A stretch of 26,419 nucleotides of DNA from Erythrobacter sp. (GTDB lineage Bacteria > Pseudomonadota > Alphaproteobacteria > Sphingomonadales > Sphingomonadaceae), in assembly GCA_002695185.1 (NCBI GenBank), contig NZOF01000110.1, positions 1-26,419 on the forward strand, read 5' to 3'. The notes under the pieces were generated by a model. It saw only the letters and a list, made by a program, of their open reading frames with translations, searched no databases and was not told where the DNA came from. A program made the translations under genes and the position numbers. This document shows positions 6,890 to 16,164 of this stretch, piece by piece (position 1 is the stretch's first letter; each line of letters begins with the position of its first letter).

Positions 6890-7903
6890 ATGGACAAGCA
6901 TTCGCCACCGACGCGCCCCGATGTGGACGAGCATGACGCTCACAAGACGAAACCGCGCAATCCGCTCCAGAAACTCTATGCGGCCTTCGAGTCGCCGGGG
7001 CGGCGGCGGGCGCTTCACCTCACGATCCTGGCGATCCTGATCGTCACTCCGTGGATCTCGAGTCAGTACACCACGGTCATTCTGACCAACGCGCTGCTCT
7101 ACGTGGTGCTGTGCCTGGGTCTGAACATCGTGGTCGGCTACGCCGGGCTGCTCGATCTCGGCTATGCGGCCTTCTTTGCGGTGGGTGCCTATACCGTCGG
7201 TATCCTGACCCAGCAGTTCGGCGTCAATTTCTGGGCCGCGATCCCCTTTGCCCTGATGGCGGCGGCGCTCGCCGGGGTCATCATCGGCGGGCCGACCTTG
7301 CGGCTGCGCAGCGACTATCTCGCCATCGTGACCCTGGGGTTCGGCGAGATCGTGCGCTTCACCGCCCGCAACCTGGAGCTCACCGGCGGCGCCAGCGGGT
7401 TGTCGCACATCCCGGAACCGTCGCTGTTCGGCTGGCACATCGATAGCTCGATCGATTTCTATTATGTCTTCGTGGTACTGGCTGTGCTTGCCTATATCGC
7501 CAGCCAGCGGCTGTTCGACTCCCGTCTGGGCCGGGCATGGCTCTACGTGCGCCACGACGAGGATGCCGCCGAGGCGATGGGGATCAACCGGGTCGCGACC
7601 AAGCTGGCGGCCTATGTCACCGGCGCCATCTTCGGGGCCATCGGGGGGATCTTCTTCTCGGTGAACCTGGGCGCCATCTCGCCGGAGAGCTTCAGCTTCC
7701 AGCAATCCGTGCTCATTCTGCTGGCGGTGGTGCTCGGCGGCATGGGCAAGATACCCGGCGTCATCCTGGGGGCGTTCATCGTCGTGCTCGGCCCCGAGCT
7801 GCTGCGCGATTTCGGTACCCTGCGACTACTGATATTCGCCGTGCTGCTGTTGCTGATCATGCTGTTCCGGCCGAGTGGTATCTGGCCTGAAAAGAGATCC
7901 TAG
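6890..7903 (+). CDS. livM: Branched-chain amino acid-type ABC permease (LivM family)
   Basis: This 337-aa protein is the second channel subunit. It has an unusually hydrophilic N-terminal stretch of about 45 residues rich in Asp, His, Lys and Pro, then membrane segments beginning near LHLTILAILIVTPW. Family marks are LGLNIVVGYAGLLDLGYAAF, PTLRLRSDYLAIVTLGFGEI and the ATPase-coupling loop GRAWLYVRHDEDAAEAMGIN. The C-terminus, MLFRPSGIWPEKR, is typical for LivM. GAGAGG lies 7 nt before the ATG, which almost touches the LivH stop (TGACATG), so the two are translated together. It should pair with LivH in the inner membrane. Confidence 0.92.
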   Translation: MDKHSPPTRPDVDEHDAHKTKPRNPLQKLYAAFESPGRRRALHLTILAILIVTPWISSQYTTVILTNALLYVVLCLGLNIVVGYAGLLDLGYAAFFAVGAYTVGILTQQFGVNFWAAIPFALMAAALAGVIIGGPTLRLRSDYLAIVTLGFGEIVRFTARNLELTGGASGLSHIPEPSLFGWHIDSSIDFYYVFVVLAVLAYIASQRLFDSRLGRAWLYVRHDEDAAEAMGINRVATKLAAYVTGAIFGAIGGIFFSVNLGAISPESFSFQQSVLILLAVVLGGMGKIPGVILGAFIVVLGPELLRDFGTLRLLIFAVLLLLIMLFRPSGIWPEKRS

Positions 7904-7912
7904 GAGAAAGCG

Positions 7913-8689
7913 ATGCTGCTGCAACTGAAACAGGTGTCGCTGAGCTTTGCCGGCAACACCGTACTGCACGACGTCGACTTCGGTGTCGACGCGGGACGTA
8001 TCCATAGCCTGATCGGCCCCAATGGCGCCGGCAAGACGTCGATGTTCAACGTGATCACCGGCTTCTATCGACCCCAGCAGGGCGACATCACGCTGGATGG
8101 CGAGCGGATCGTCAAGCGCAAGCCTCATGCCGTGACCCGAATGGGCATTGCCCGGACCTTCCAGAACGTGCGGCTCTTTCGTGAGATGTCGGTGCTGGAA
8201 AATGTCATGGCGGGGCAGCACTGTCGCAGTCGGGCCGGTGCGTTGGCGGCCATTCTGCGGCTGCCGAGTCAGCGCGCCGAGGAGCGCCAGATTCTCGAGA
8301 CCAGCCTCGAATGCCTCGATTTCGTCGGCCTGATGGGCCACCAGGAGCGACTGGCGACCAATCTCGCCTACGGCCACCAGCGCCGGGTCGAAATCGCCCG
8401 CGCCCTGGCCACCGAGCCCAAGCTTCTGTTGCTCGACGAGCCGGCAGCGGGCCTCAACAGCGGCGAGAAGCAGGCGCTGATCGAACTGATTCGGCGTATC
8501 CGCGACGAGCGCGGCGTTGCCGTGCTGCTGATCGAGCACGACATGAGCCTGGTGATGAATGTCTCCGAGCGCATCAGCGTGCTCGACCACGGCACTCTGA
8601 TCACCGAGGGCGACCCCCATTCGGTGCAGAACGATCCCAAGGTGATCGAGGCCTATCTCGGCCAGGACGACGAGGAGCTGGCACTGTGA
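7913..8689 (+). CDS. livG: ABC importer ATPase (LivG family)
   Basis: This 258-aa ATP-binding subunit powers the importer. Walker A is GPNGAGKTS (35-43). The signature loop is LAYGHQRRVEIARAL (151-165), the tyrosine-glycine form usual in LivG, and Walker B is LLLLDEP (171-177). The H-loop His lies in LLIEHDMSLVM. The Q-loop is in GIARTFQNVRLF, and LFREMSVLENVMAG is a LivG hallmark. AGGAG overlaps the LivM stop and sets the ATG at 7913. Its stop overlaps the next ATG by one base (TGATG). Length is normal for the family. Confidence 0.93.
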   Translation: MLLQLKQVSLSFAGNTVLHDVDFGVDAGRIHSLIGPNGAGKTSMFNVITGFYRPQQGDITLDGERIVKRKPHAVTRMGIARTFQNVRLFREMSVLENVMAGQHCRSRAGALAAILRLPSQRAEERQILETSLECLDFVGLMGHQERLATNLAYGHQRRVEIARALATEPKLLLLDEPAAGLNSGEKQALIELIRRIRDERGVAVLLIEHDMSLVMNVSERISVLDHGTLITEGDPHSVQNDPKVIEAYLGQDDEELAL

Positions 8690-9456
8690 TGCAGACCATC
8701 AACCGGACCGACGCGCCGGCAACCGGGACGCGACCGGGCAAGGTGCGTCTCGGCATCCGCGATGTCGAAGCCTTCTACGGCCAGATCCAGGCGCTGCGGG
8801 GCGTCTCGCTGGACGTCCACGAGGGGGAGATCGTGACCCTGCTGGGCAGCAACGGGGCCGGCAAGTCGACCACGCTCAAGACCATTTCCGGGCTGGTCCG
8901 GGCGCAGCGGGGCGAGGTCCAGCTCGAGGGTGAGTCGATCGCCAGGCTGGCCGCTCACGAGATCGCCCGGCGCGGCGTGGTTCACGTGCCCGAGGGAAGA
9001 CGCATCCTGCGCGGGCTGACGGTCAAGGAGAACCTGGAGCTGGGCGCGTTCACGGTCAAGGACAACGCGCTGCGCCGGCAACGACTCGACGAAGTCTACG
9101 GGCTCTTCCCGATCCTGCACGAGCGCCGCCATCAGGATGGTTCGCTGCTCTCCGGCGGCCAGCAGCAGATGCTGGCGATGGGGCGCGCCTTGATGCACGG
9201 CCCCAGCGTGATGCTGCTCGACGAGCCCTCGATGGGGCTGGCGCCCAAGCTTGTAACCGACATCATGCGCATCATCAAGCGGCTCAACGAGGCTGGCACC
9301 ACGATTCTGCTGGTCGAACAGAACGCGCGCCTGGCGTTGCGCCTGGCGCATTACGCCTACGTGATCGAGAACGGTGAGATTCGGATGCAGGGCGCGGCTG
9401 CCGAGCTTCGCCAGGACGAGTCGATCGTGAAGGCTTATCTGGGCGTTGGCGAGTAG
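8689..9456 (+). CDS. livF: ABC importer ATPase (LivF family)
   Basis: This 255-aa protein is the second ATPase of the importer. Walker A is GSNGAGKST (53-61), the signature is LSGGQQQMLAMGRAL (154-168) and Walker B is VMLLDEP (174-180), followed by SMGLAPKLV as is usual in LivF. The VHVPEGRRIL stretch is the LivF Q-loop region hallmark. About 20 residues at the N-terminus (TDAPATGTRPGKVR) are longer than usual for LivF and look unstructured. The ATG shares one base with the LivG stop, and GAGGAG lies about 12 nt upstream; an open frame continues further upstream inside livG but is a shadow. Confidence 0.92.
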   Translation: MQTINRTDAPATGTRPGKVRLGIRDVEAFYGQIQALRGVSLDVHEGEIVTLLGSNGAGKSTTLKTISGLVRAQRGEVQLEGESIARLAAHEIARRGVVHVPEGRRILRGLTVKENLELGAFTVKDNALRRQRLDEVYGLFPILHERRHQDGSLLSGGQQQMLAMGRALMHGPSVMLLDEPSMGLAPKLVTDIMRIIKRLNEAGTTILLVEQNARLALRLAHYAYVIENGEIRMQGAAAELRQDESIVKAYLGVGE

Positions 9457-9474
9457 CAGGCTCGGGAGTATCGA

Positions 9475-10512
9475 ATGCAGACAAGTCGTGTGATTCACAG
9501 CGTCAGCTGTCATGCCGAAGGCGAAGTGGGGGACGTCATCGTTGGCGGGGTGACGCCGCCGCCCGGCGACACGCTGTGGGCGCAGTCGCGCTGGATCGCT
9601 CGCGACCGGACCCTGCGCGACTTCATGCTCAACGAGCCGCGTGGCGGCGTCTTCCGCCACGTCAACCTGCTGGTACCGGCCAAGGATCCCCGCGCGCAGA
9701 TGGGCTGGATCATCATGGAGCCGGAAGACACGCCGCCGATGTCCGGTTCCAACAGCTTGTGCGTGGCGACCGTACTGCTCGAGACCGGCATCCTTCCCAT
9801 GCAGGAGCCGGAAACCCATCTCGTGCTCGAGGCCCCCGGTGGCGTGATAGAAGTCGTGGCGCGCTGCGAAAGTGGCCGCGTCCTCGACGTCACCGTGCGC
9901 AACCTGCCGGCCTTCGTCGACCAGCGGGACCTGCAACTGGAGGTCCCGGGGCTGGGCACGCTGCGCGTCGATACGGCTTTCGGCGGCGACAGCTTCGTGA
10001 TCGTCGACGCCGAGGATCTCGGCTTCCGGCTGTTGCCGGACGAGGCGCGGGAGTTGGTCGAAGCCGGCATCCGCATCACCAATGCGGTCAACGACCAGTT
10101 CGGATTCCACCATCCCGCCAATCCCGACTGGCGGCACGTCTCGTTCTGCCAGATCGCCGCACCGCTGACGCGGGAGGGCGACGCCTGGCTCGGACGCAAT
10201 ACGGTGGCGATCCAACCCGGCAAGCTCGACCGTTCGCCCACCGGTACCGGCTGTTCGGCGCGCATGGCGTTGCTGCACGCCCAGGGCAAACTCGGATTGA
10301 ACGAGACCTTCATCGGCGAATCGATCATCGATTCACGATTTGTCTGCCGACTCGACGGGACCACGCGCGTCGGCGACGTGGCAGCGGTAACGCCGCTGAT
10401 CCGCGGGCGCGCTTTCATCACCGGCACCCACCAGCACACCCTCGATCCGCAGGATCCGTGGCCTGGCGGCTACCGGCTTGCCGACACCTGGCCACGAATC
10501 GGCGGGATGTGA
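9475..10512 (+). CDS. Proline racemase superfamily enzyme, Ser/Cys type (hydroxyproline dehydratase or epimerase)
   Basis: This 345-aa protein belongs to the proline racemase / hydroxyproline 2-epimerase / trans-3-hydroxyproline dehydratase superfamily. The first catalytic position, Cys in racemases and 4-hydroxyproline epimerases (MCGH), is Ser90 here ([10 protein letters not shown], 87-96). The second is kept as Cys260 in [12 protein letters not shown] (252-263). One acid-base residue being Ser or Thr is known in members that dehydrate trans-3-hydroxy-L-proline, and mixed activities are reported for Ser/Cys members, so dehydratase or epimerase activity is likelier than true racemisation. 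It starts 18 nt after livF with a weak GGGAG upstream and closes the importer operon. It supports a hydroxyproline-type substrate for the transporter. No other hydroxyproline catabolic gene is in the window. Confidence 0.85.
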   Translation: MQTSRVIHSVSCHAEGEVGDVIVGGVTPPPGDTLWAQSRWIARDRTLRDFMLNEPRGGVFRHVNLLVPAKDPRAQMGWIIMEPEDTPPMSGSNSLCVATVLLETGILPMQEPETHLVLEAPGGVIEVVARCESGRVLDVTVRNLPAFVDQRDLQLEVPGLGTLRVDTAFGGDSFVIVDAEDLGFRLLPDEARELVEAGIRITNAVNDQFGFHHPANPDWRHVSFCQIAAPLTREGDAWLGRNTVAIQPGKLDRSPTGTGCSARMALLHAQGKLGLNETFIGESIIDSRFVCRLDGTTRVGDVAAVTPLIRGRAFITGTHQHTLDPQDPWPGGYRLADTWPRIGGM

Positions 10513-10534
10513 GACGCCGGACCGCCGGTCACGA

Positions 10535-12607
10535 TCAGGGGGTGGCGGGTTCGGGCTGTCGGTCGGGCTTGATATGCGGCCGCTCGGCCATGATGCGACC
10601 CAGCCGTTCCAGTGCCAGTTCGAGACGCTCCACCAGCCCCTCCAGTAGCACGCGGCGATCGGCGGGAACGTCGCCATGCTCGGCAATGGCTTCGTTCAGG
10701 CGCTTGCCCGCCTCGCGAATGCCTTGCGGCTGGCGGCCATTGGCGCTCTCCTCGAAGCCGCTGGCCAGCGCCCGCAGCAACTGGCGGTGGGCACGCCGGA
10801 TCACCGGATGCCGGGCGTCGTCGAGTCGATCCCGCAGGCGCAGCGTCGCCGTCCCCAGGTCCAGGCCGGTCAAGCCGAGGATGAACAGGTGGCGCTGGTC
10901 TTCGGGCAACATGTCGTCGTGCTGCGCCAACTGCAGTATGCGATCGGCCATGTGGCCGCTGAAGCGGGTCTCGGCATCGCGGATCGAACGTCGCCGCAGC
11001 TGGTGGATATCTCTGGAGATGGCGTTGATCAGGCGGCGCCGGCGCAGCCGCGTACCCAGCCCGGGCAGCAGCCGGAAACCCATCACCACGCAGGTCAGGC
11101 CGATGATGACGGCGACAGCGCGATTGGCGAAGCTGTCGAAGGAGAAGTCCATGTTGTTGCCGGGCATGGTCAGCAGGATGTTGAAAATCGTGAAGGCCAG
11201 GCAGTAGCCCATCGTCGCCGGATTGGTCGCGCCCAGCAGCCCCAGGAACAGCGGCGTGCCGAACAGTATCGCCAGCATCGGAAAACCGTTGGCCTGCGAC
11301 AGCAGTACGTGGCCGAACAGGAACGCACTGGGGATGGCGGCAAGCATGCCCTTGTAGAACATCATGGTGATCGCGACCGGATTGTCGCGGCTGGCGAAGA
11401 ACGACGAGAACAGCGTGCCCAGCAGCATGGCGACCATGGCGCTGTTCCAGGCGGTGAGAATCCAGAAGGTGGCCAGCGCGCCGAACACCAGGCCGGAGCG
11501 CAGCGCGTTGATACCGGCGGCGAGATGATCGCGATGCCAGGCCAGAGAGGTCGAGCGCAGCTTGTGGGTGCCGGGCGAGGCAATCGCCTCGCGGGCATCC
11601 AGCATCACCATGGCGTGGCCGATCGATTCCCGCATCCCCAGCCGGGCGCGACGGTCCAGCGGTGCCATGTCCTCTTCATCGCTTTCGTGCACGAGGTGGC
11701 GAAGCTCCTGGAGCTCCTGCCGCGCCTTTGGCACGCCCTTGACGTGCTCCGCCTCGCGGAAACCCTGAGCGACCTGCCATGCGATCTCGACGCTGCGGGG
11801 GGCCAGCTTGTCGGCGTGATCGTGCAGCATCTGGTGCAGCGCCTGGAGATTGGCCAGGAAGCGCAGCGTTCGTCGGGTCAGCACGTGGGTGGCGCGGATT
11901 CGGCCCGGCCCCTCCGGCCCTTCGAAGCGTGCCGCCTGGCTGTCCGTCTCCAGCACCGTCAACGGGCCGAGGCTGCCTCGCAACGCCTTCTGCATGGCGG
12001 GGATGTCGTCGCTCGCCTCCAGGCGCAGGGCGGCATTCTCGAACGCTTCGTTGATGACGGTGTCGGCCTGCGACGAGAGATGCTTGCCGACCCGGGACGG
12101 CCACAGCAGCGAACTGACCAGGGTGGCGCAGATGGCGCCCAGGCCCAGCTCCGAAAGCCGCGCCACCGCGATGTCGAAGATGCCGCCGGGCGTGCTGCCG
12201 CTGGAGATCACCACGATCAGCATGGCGGTGACGGCCGCCATCAGGCAGCCGTAGGTATAGTTGTTGCGCCACAGCGAGCCGACGTAGGTGCACAGCATGA
12301 TCCATAGCGTCAGGGAGATCAGCGCCGGGATTCTGGCCTGGGCGAAAAGCGCCATGATGGCGATGCCCGCCACGGCGCCGATGAAGGTACCGCTGATCTG
12401 GCAGATGCCTTTCTCGATCACCATGCCGCTCATCGGCCGAATCTGCAGAAAGGCGGCCGAAATCAGCGCCCAGTAGGGGCGGTCGAGATTGAACCAGAGT
12501 GCCAGGTAGAGCGCGATCATCATCGCCACGGTCGTCTTGATGGCGAACTTGACCGCCGTGGCGTCGGGCATCAGGTAAGTCTTGACGAGCGGCGGCATGG
12601 TGCTCAC
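10535..12607 (-). CDS. FUSC-family inner-membrane efflux protein (AaeB-like)
   Basis: This 690-aa protein has two sets of membrane segments, about residues 20-150 and 370-510, each followed by a cytoplasmic helical domain. This is the FUSC / aromatic acid exporter (AaeB, YccS) architecture. Landmarks are the start KFAIKTTVAMMIALYLAL, LDRPYWALISAAFLQIRP and WRNNYTYGCL. With the HlyD-type and DUF1656 proteins encoded upstream it would form a pump for aromatic acids or similar weak acids. The start is a GTG that overlaps the HlyD stop as GTGA; an ATG three codons in is an alternative. It is the last gene of its operon and converges on the proline-racemase-type gene with a 22-nt gap. The substrate is inferred from E. 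coli AaeB only. Confidence 0.88.
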   Translation of the reverse strand: MSTMPPLVKTYLMPDATAVKFAIKTTVAMMIALYLALWFNLDRPYWALISAAFLQIRPMSGMVIEKGICQISGTFIGAVAGIAIMALFAQARIPALISLTLWIMLCTYVGSLWRNNYTYGCLMAAVTAMLIVVISSGSTPGGIFDIAVARLSELGLGAICATLVSSLLWPSRVGKHLSSQADTVINEAFENAALRLEASDDIPAMQKALRGSLGPLTVLETDSQAARFEGPEGPGRIRATHVLTRRTLRFLANLQALHQMLHDHADKLAPRSVEIAWQVAQGFREAEHVKGVPKARQELQELRHLVHESDEEDMAPLDRRARLGMRESIGHAMVMLDAREAIASPGTHKLRSTSLAWHRDHLAAGINALRSGLVFGALATFWILTAWNSAMVAMLLGTLFSSFFASRDNPVAITMMFYKGMLAAIPSAFLFGHVLLSQANGFPMLAILFGTPLFLGLLGATNPATMGYCLAFTIFNILLTMPGNNMDFSFDSFANRAVAVIIGLTCVVMGFRLLPGLGTRLRRRRLINAISRDIHQLRRRSIRDAETRFSGHMADRILQLAQHDDMLPEDQRHLFILGLTGLDLGTATLRLRDRLDDARHPVIRRAHRQLLRALASGFEESANGRQPQGIREAGKRLNEAIAEHGDVPADRRVLLEGLVERLELALERLGRIMAERPHIKPDRQPEPATP

Positions 12608-13602
12608 TGCGGCGCTTCGGCGGCGTTCTCTGCCGGAATCTCACCGGGCGACTGCGCCTGCTCCGTCGGTCGCCGATCGGCCGGCCGGCTGGTCGGCGTG
12701 GCGGTGCTGGCGGGTTCCCTGGCGTGCTCGGCCGGATGATCGTCGTCCGCATGCTGAACTCTGACCGTCGCGGTCATCCCGGCGCTGAGCAGCGTCTCGT
12801 CCGGGATATCGTCCAGAGTGACACGAACCGGAATGCGCTGAGCCAGTCGTACCCAGTTGAAGGTCGGCTGGACCTGCGGCAACAGCTGATTGTTGAGAGT
12901 GGTGTTGGTGTCGGCGATCCCGCGGCCGATCCCGGCGACATGGCCACGCAGGTGGGTGTCGCCGTTCATCAGAATCACCTCCGCCGGGTCGCCGACGTCG
13001 ATGGAGGACATCTTGGTCTCCTCGAAATAGCCCATGACGTAGTAGGAGTCAGACTGCACCAGCGCCATCACCGGGGTACCGCGAGTCACGTAGTTGCCGG
13101 CGGCCAGCTGCAGATTGAGCACATGACCGTTGATCGGTGCCACGATGCGGGTGCGCTCCAGATCGAGCTTGGCGCTGGCGAGATCGGCCTGGGCCTGCTT
13201 GAGATTGGCGGCGGCGACGCGACTGTTGATCTGGGCGATCTGACGATCCTCCGCGCTGATCGAGCGGCTGCTCAGCTGATTGCGACGCTGGGCTTCCGTC
13301 TGGCGCAGCTGGAGGGTGGCCTCGCGGTTCTCCACCGTGGCCTGGGCCTGATCCAGGGCCGCCTGATAGCGCGCGGGATCGATTTCGAACAGCGTATCGC
13401 CCTGGGCGACGAAGCCGGTGTCGTTGACGTTCAGCGTGCGGACCCAACCGGAAACGTCCGGGGCGATGGTGACGACCTCCGCGCGCACGCGGGCATCACG
13501 CGTCCAAGGCGTGAAGAGGTAGTAGTTCCATAGCCAGATGCCGGCGGCCACGGCGATCGCGACGACGACGAGGGTCATGAGGATACGTAGCGAATTGCGC
13601 AT
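12604..13602 (-). CDS. HlyD-family periplasmic adaptor protein (AaeA-like)
   Basis: This 332-aa membrane-fusion protein has one N-terminal membrane anchor (about residues 7-27). A biotinyl-lipoyl half with TRDARVRAEVVTIAPDVSG and a coiled-coil hairpin at about 75-145 (QAQATVENREATLQLRQTEA) follow. The second lipoyl half contains RIVAPINGHVLNLQLAAG, and beta-barrel segments come after it. It links the FUSC pump to an outer-membrane channel not encoded here. A Pro/Ala/Glu-rich tail of about 50 residues after the barrel is longer than in E. coli AaeA. The ATG at 13602 is chosen because the anchor starts there and it overlaps the DUF1656 stop by one base (TGATG). It is translated together with both neighbours. 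Confidence 0.9.
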   Translation of the reverse strand: MRNSLRILMTLVVVAIAVAAGIWLWNYYLFTPWTRDARVRAEVVTIAPDVSGWVRTLNVNDTGFVAQGDTLFEIDPARYQAALDQAQATVENREATLQLRQTEAQRRNQLSSRSISAEDRQIAQINSRVAAANLKQAQADLASAKLDLERTRIVAPINGHVLNLQLAAGNYVTRGTPVMALVQSDSYYVMGYFEETKMSSIDVGDPAEVILMNGDTHLRGHVAGIGRGIADTNTTLNNQLLPQVQPTFNWVRLAQRIPVRVTLDDIPDETLLSAGMTATVRVQHADDDHPAEHAREPASTATPTSRPADRRPTEQAQSPGEIPAENAAEAPQ

Positions 13603-13820
13603 CAAGTACTCTCGAGCAGGACGGAAAACAGAAAAGTGATACCGGCAGTGAACAGCACGAACAGCGAGACGTCGAACCAGGCTTCGTACCACAGCGCGCG
13701 CTGCCCGACCACCCAGTGCAGCAACGAGCGCAGGATGATGGTCGCGACGAAGCCGAGCAGGGCATAGAGCAGCAAGGGGCTGATGAAGATTCCGCCAACG
13801 GCGATTTCCTGTATACCCAT
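13602..13820 (-). CDS. DUF1656 small membrane protein (AaeX-like)
   Basis: This 72-aa protein has two hydrophobic segments (about residues 10-34 and 46-68) and begins MGIQEIAVGGIFISPLLLYALLG, cut here to family style. DUF1656 proteins are regularly encoded first in operons with HlyD-type and FUSC-type genes, as AaeX is in E. coli, and that order is seen here. Its role is not known; assistance to pump assembly is a guess. AGGGAAC lies just upstream of the ATG. Its stop overlaps the next start by one base. The 170-nt gap upstream should hold the operon promoter; a TATAGT box at 13935-13940 on this strand lacks a clear -35. No LysR-type aaeR regulator gene is adjacent. Confidence 0.82.
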   Translation of the reverse strand: MGIQEIAVGGIFISPLLLYALLGFVATIILRSLLHWVVGQRALWYEAWFDVSLFVLFTAGITFLFSVLLEST

Positions 13821-13991
13821 AGGTTCCCTGTGGCGATGGTGTGGCGAGCGGTTAATGTTAGCACGCTATTTAAGTCGTTGTCAGAACGTGCATCCCGAGC
13901 GTGACGTCCGTCGAACAAGCCTGGGCCTGTTCATACTATACGCTGTGAGCCGGCCTCGCCGCTCGCGGCGTCGTTGCACGGTGATGGTGGC

Positions 13992-15617
13992 TCAAATCTC
14001 GTCGAGCGCCGGGGGAGCCAGCTCGACGGGAGGCAGATGGCAACACCGATTGCGACCTTCCGCCTTGGCCCGGTAGAGCGCGCGATCGGCTCGCATCATC
14101 AGGCTCTTGAGACTATCGCTTTCGTGGCGCTGGGTGAGGCCGATACTCAGCGTCATCGACAGCGTTATGTGGTCATCCACCATCAACTCGGCTTCGGCGA
14201 CGGCGGCGCGCAAGCGTTCGGCCATCAGAGCGGCGGCTTCGAGGGACACGCCCGAGAGCACGACGGCGAACTCCTCGCCACCGATGCGACCGAGCAGGGC
14301 GTCGTCCTGCATCAGCGCTTCGAGCTGGTGGGCCAGCGCGCGTAGCGCCTGATCCCCTATCGGATGGCCATATTCGTCATTGATCCGCTTGAAGTGGTCA
14401 ATATCGATCAACAGTACGCTCAGCGGGGCGCGCCGGTCCCGGCGCAGTTGCGTCACCGCGGCACGCAGCAGCGCTCGCCGGTTGTAGAGGCCGGTCAGGG
14501 CGTCGGTGGAGGCCAGCTGCTGTAGCTCGTGCTCCATCGCCTTGCGCCGGGTGATGTCGAGACTCCAGATCAGCCACGCGGATTGGGCATGAATGCGCAA
14601 CGGCCTCGCGCTGAGCAGGGCCCAGTAAGGCGAGCTCGGGCAGAGCCGCGCCTCCATCTGATGCACGGTCTCCCCGCGGCTCAGTCGCGCCACGAGCTGT
14701 CGATAGTCGTCGCCATTGTCGAACAGCGCCTCGAGGTGGAAGTCCTCGGCACGCCGGGTGCCCGTCTGGGTCAGCAGGTCGTCGCTCACGTAGAACACCC
14801 GTCGCTGGTCGGCGCTGATCAGGGTGACGTCGCTCGGCGTCGAGTCGAGAATCGTACGCAGTAGCGCCTCGCGCTCGTGCAGCAGGCGTGTGCGACTTTG
14901 AACGCGACGCTCCAGCGAGCTGTTGAGCGCCTGCAGTTCTCCGGCAAGGCGTCGTGAGCGCCGCTGTGAGCTCAGGATGCGTAGCGCGAGGATGAGGCAG
15001 CCACAGGCCAGCAGCACCAGCGTGACGGTGAGCCAGTGAAACGTTTGCTGCAGCGCTTGGCGCTCCCTGTCGAGCTGCGCCGCGACGGCGATATTGGAGA
15101 CGACGATCAGATCGTGCGCCGGACGCAACTGCGCCGGCAGCTCGGCCAGCATGTCGGCGGCCACGCGCCTGGCGCCGGCCTGGTCCTGCCAGTTCAACCG
15201 CTCCATCCAGCCCGCGCTGAGCGCGTCGAGACGCTCGATCGTCTCGTGCACTTCGGGCCTGGGTTGCGGCAGATAGTCGAAGACGGGGGTGTGGCGGAAA
15301 GGATCGAGAGTGTTGCGCATGACGCCCAGGCGCAGGATCAGCGAGGTGGCGCCGGCCCGGCCGTCATCGACGGCGCGGGCGGTGTCGAGCAGACGCTGTA
15401 GCTCCGAGCGCAACTGGTAGCTCTGCCACACTTCGGTGTGCAGGCCGGGGGAGGCGTAGTCATCGCCTTTCTCCGAGATCAGCCTGAGCCCCGCAAGCGC
15501 GGCGACGATCATGGCGGCGGCGAGCGCGATCAGCAGCATGACCGGCCAGCGCCGGCCCTTGCCGGCCCCGGCGACGTCTGGTCCGGTCACTGTAGCTGCA
15601 GTTCGCTCAGTTGCCAT
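13992..15617 (-). CDS. Membrane PAS-GGDEF diguanylate cyclase
   Basis: This 541-aa protein should make cyclic di-GMP from two GTP. Membrane segments at about 24-46 and 194-216 enclose a helical periplasmic sensor region of about 145 residues. A short coiled coil follows, then a PAS-like domain (about 250-360) ending in the linker SLDITRRKAMEHELQQLA, and a GGDEF domain from DALTGLYNRR (372) to the end. The active loop is GGEEF (446-450), an active variant. The RxxD inhibitory site expected five residues before it reads QDDA, so product inhibition is probably absent. The ATG at 15617 overlaps the upstream gene by 31 nt. A GTG at 15590 that overlaps that gene's stop as GTGA is an equally good start and would give 532 residues. 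It is paired with a secreted SUOX-fold protein. Confidence 0.9.
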   Translation of the reverse strand: MATERTAATVTGPDVAGAGKGRRWPVMLLIALAAAMIVAALAGLRLISEKGDDYASPGLHTEVWQSYQLRSELQRLLDTARAVDDGRAGATSLILRLGVMRNTLDPFRHTPVFDYLPQPRPEVHETIERLDALSAGWMERLNWQDQAGARRVAADMLAELPAQLRPAHDLIVVSNIAVAAQLDRERQALQQTFHWLTVTLVLLACGCLILALRILSSQRRSRRLAGELQALNSSLERRVQSRTRLLHEREALLRTILDSTPSDVTLISADQRRVFYVSDDLLTQTGTRRAEDFHLEALFDNGDDYRQLVARLSRGETVHQMEARLCPSSPYWALLSARPLRIHAQSAWLIWSLDITRRKAMEHELQQLASTDALTGLYNRRALLRAAVTQLRRDRRAPLSVLLIDIDHFKRINDEYGHPIGDQALRALAHQLEALMQDDALLGRIGGEEFAVVLSGVSLEAAALMAERLRAAVAEAELMVDDHITLSMTLSIGLTQRHESDSLKSLMMRADRALYRAKAEGRNRCCHLPPVELAPPALDEI

Positions 15618-16081
15618 ACGGTGCGGCTGTAGTAGGTGCGCTCGTGGAGTTCGGGGTAGTCGGTATAGGGATACATGACGACCAGCGGCCCGTAACGGTC
15701 GACGGCGAGATAGTGGCCGTTTCGGCGGTAGGCGACGATGGGGTCGTAGTGCTCCAGGTCCGAACGGGGAATGATGTCGCTGTAGTCGTCGAGGCCCACG
15801 GCGAGCATCCTGTCGGGGGCGGCGATCGACCGGCTTTCCAGCAGGGCGTTCAACGACACCCCCGACCAGCGAGCCTCGGGATCGCTGGTGTCCGGGATCG
15901 AGCCAGTGACCTCGCGGCTGGGCAACGCTTCCAGGCTGGATAGCGTGAACGACGCCAGCGCCCGGCCGTGGGAATCGACGATCTTCAGCAGTGGCATGTC
16001 CGCGGGGTAGGGCGGCTCCTCCGCCCTTGCCGGCAGTGACGACAACGCGATCAGTACTCCGAGGATGAGTGGTCGCAACAT
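15587..16081 (-). CDS. Secreted SUOX-fold (molybdopterin-binding-like) protein without cysteines
   Basis: This 164-aa protein has a signal peptide (MLRPLILGVLIALSSLPARA, cleavage near residue 20). The mature domain looks like the oxidoreductase molybdopterin-binding (SUOX/YedY) fold, with LKIVDSHGRALASFTLSSLEALP, WSGVSLNALLES and DRYGPLVVMYPY patterns. Length is far below a full sulfite oxidase. It contains no cysteine at all, so the Mo-ligand Cys of true enzymes is missing and catalysis is unlikely. The ATG at 16081 is chosen because the signal peptide begins there. The stop overlaps the diguanylate cyclase start, so the two are probably co-translated; a periplasmic ligand sensor for the cyclase is a reasonable inference. 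Fold assignment is from pattern recognition and is moderately sure. Confidence 0.75.
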   Translation of the reverse strand: MLRPLILGVLIALSSLPARAEEPPYPADMPLLKIVDSHGRALASFTLSSLEALPSREVTGSIPDTSDPEARWSGVSLNALLESRSIAAPDRMLAVGLDDYSDIIPRSDLEHYDPIVAYRRNGHYLAVDRYGPLVVMYPYTDYPELHERTYYSRTVWQLSELQLQ

Positions 16082-16164
16082 GATGGCTATTCCCGGGCTT
16101 TCTTGTGTTATCGGCGGGGCGACGGTTTTCTGGATCGTTGTCCTGGCGTCTCCGGCACCCTGTG

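Noticed and set aside
8653..10278. A 541-codon minus-strand frame across livF and the proline-racemase-type gene
   Set aside because: It spans two well-supported genes on the other strand and has no recognisable domain.
10676..12307. A 543-codon plus-strand frame opposite the FUSC gene
   Set aside because: It is a His/Gln/Arg-rich antisense shadow with no domain.
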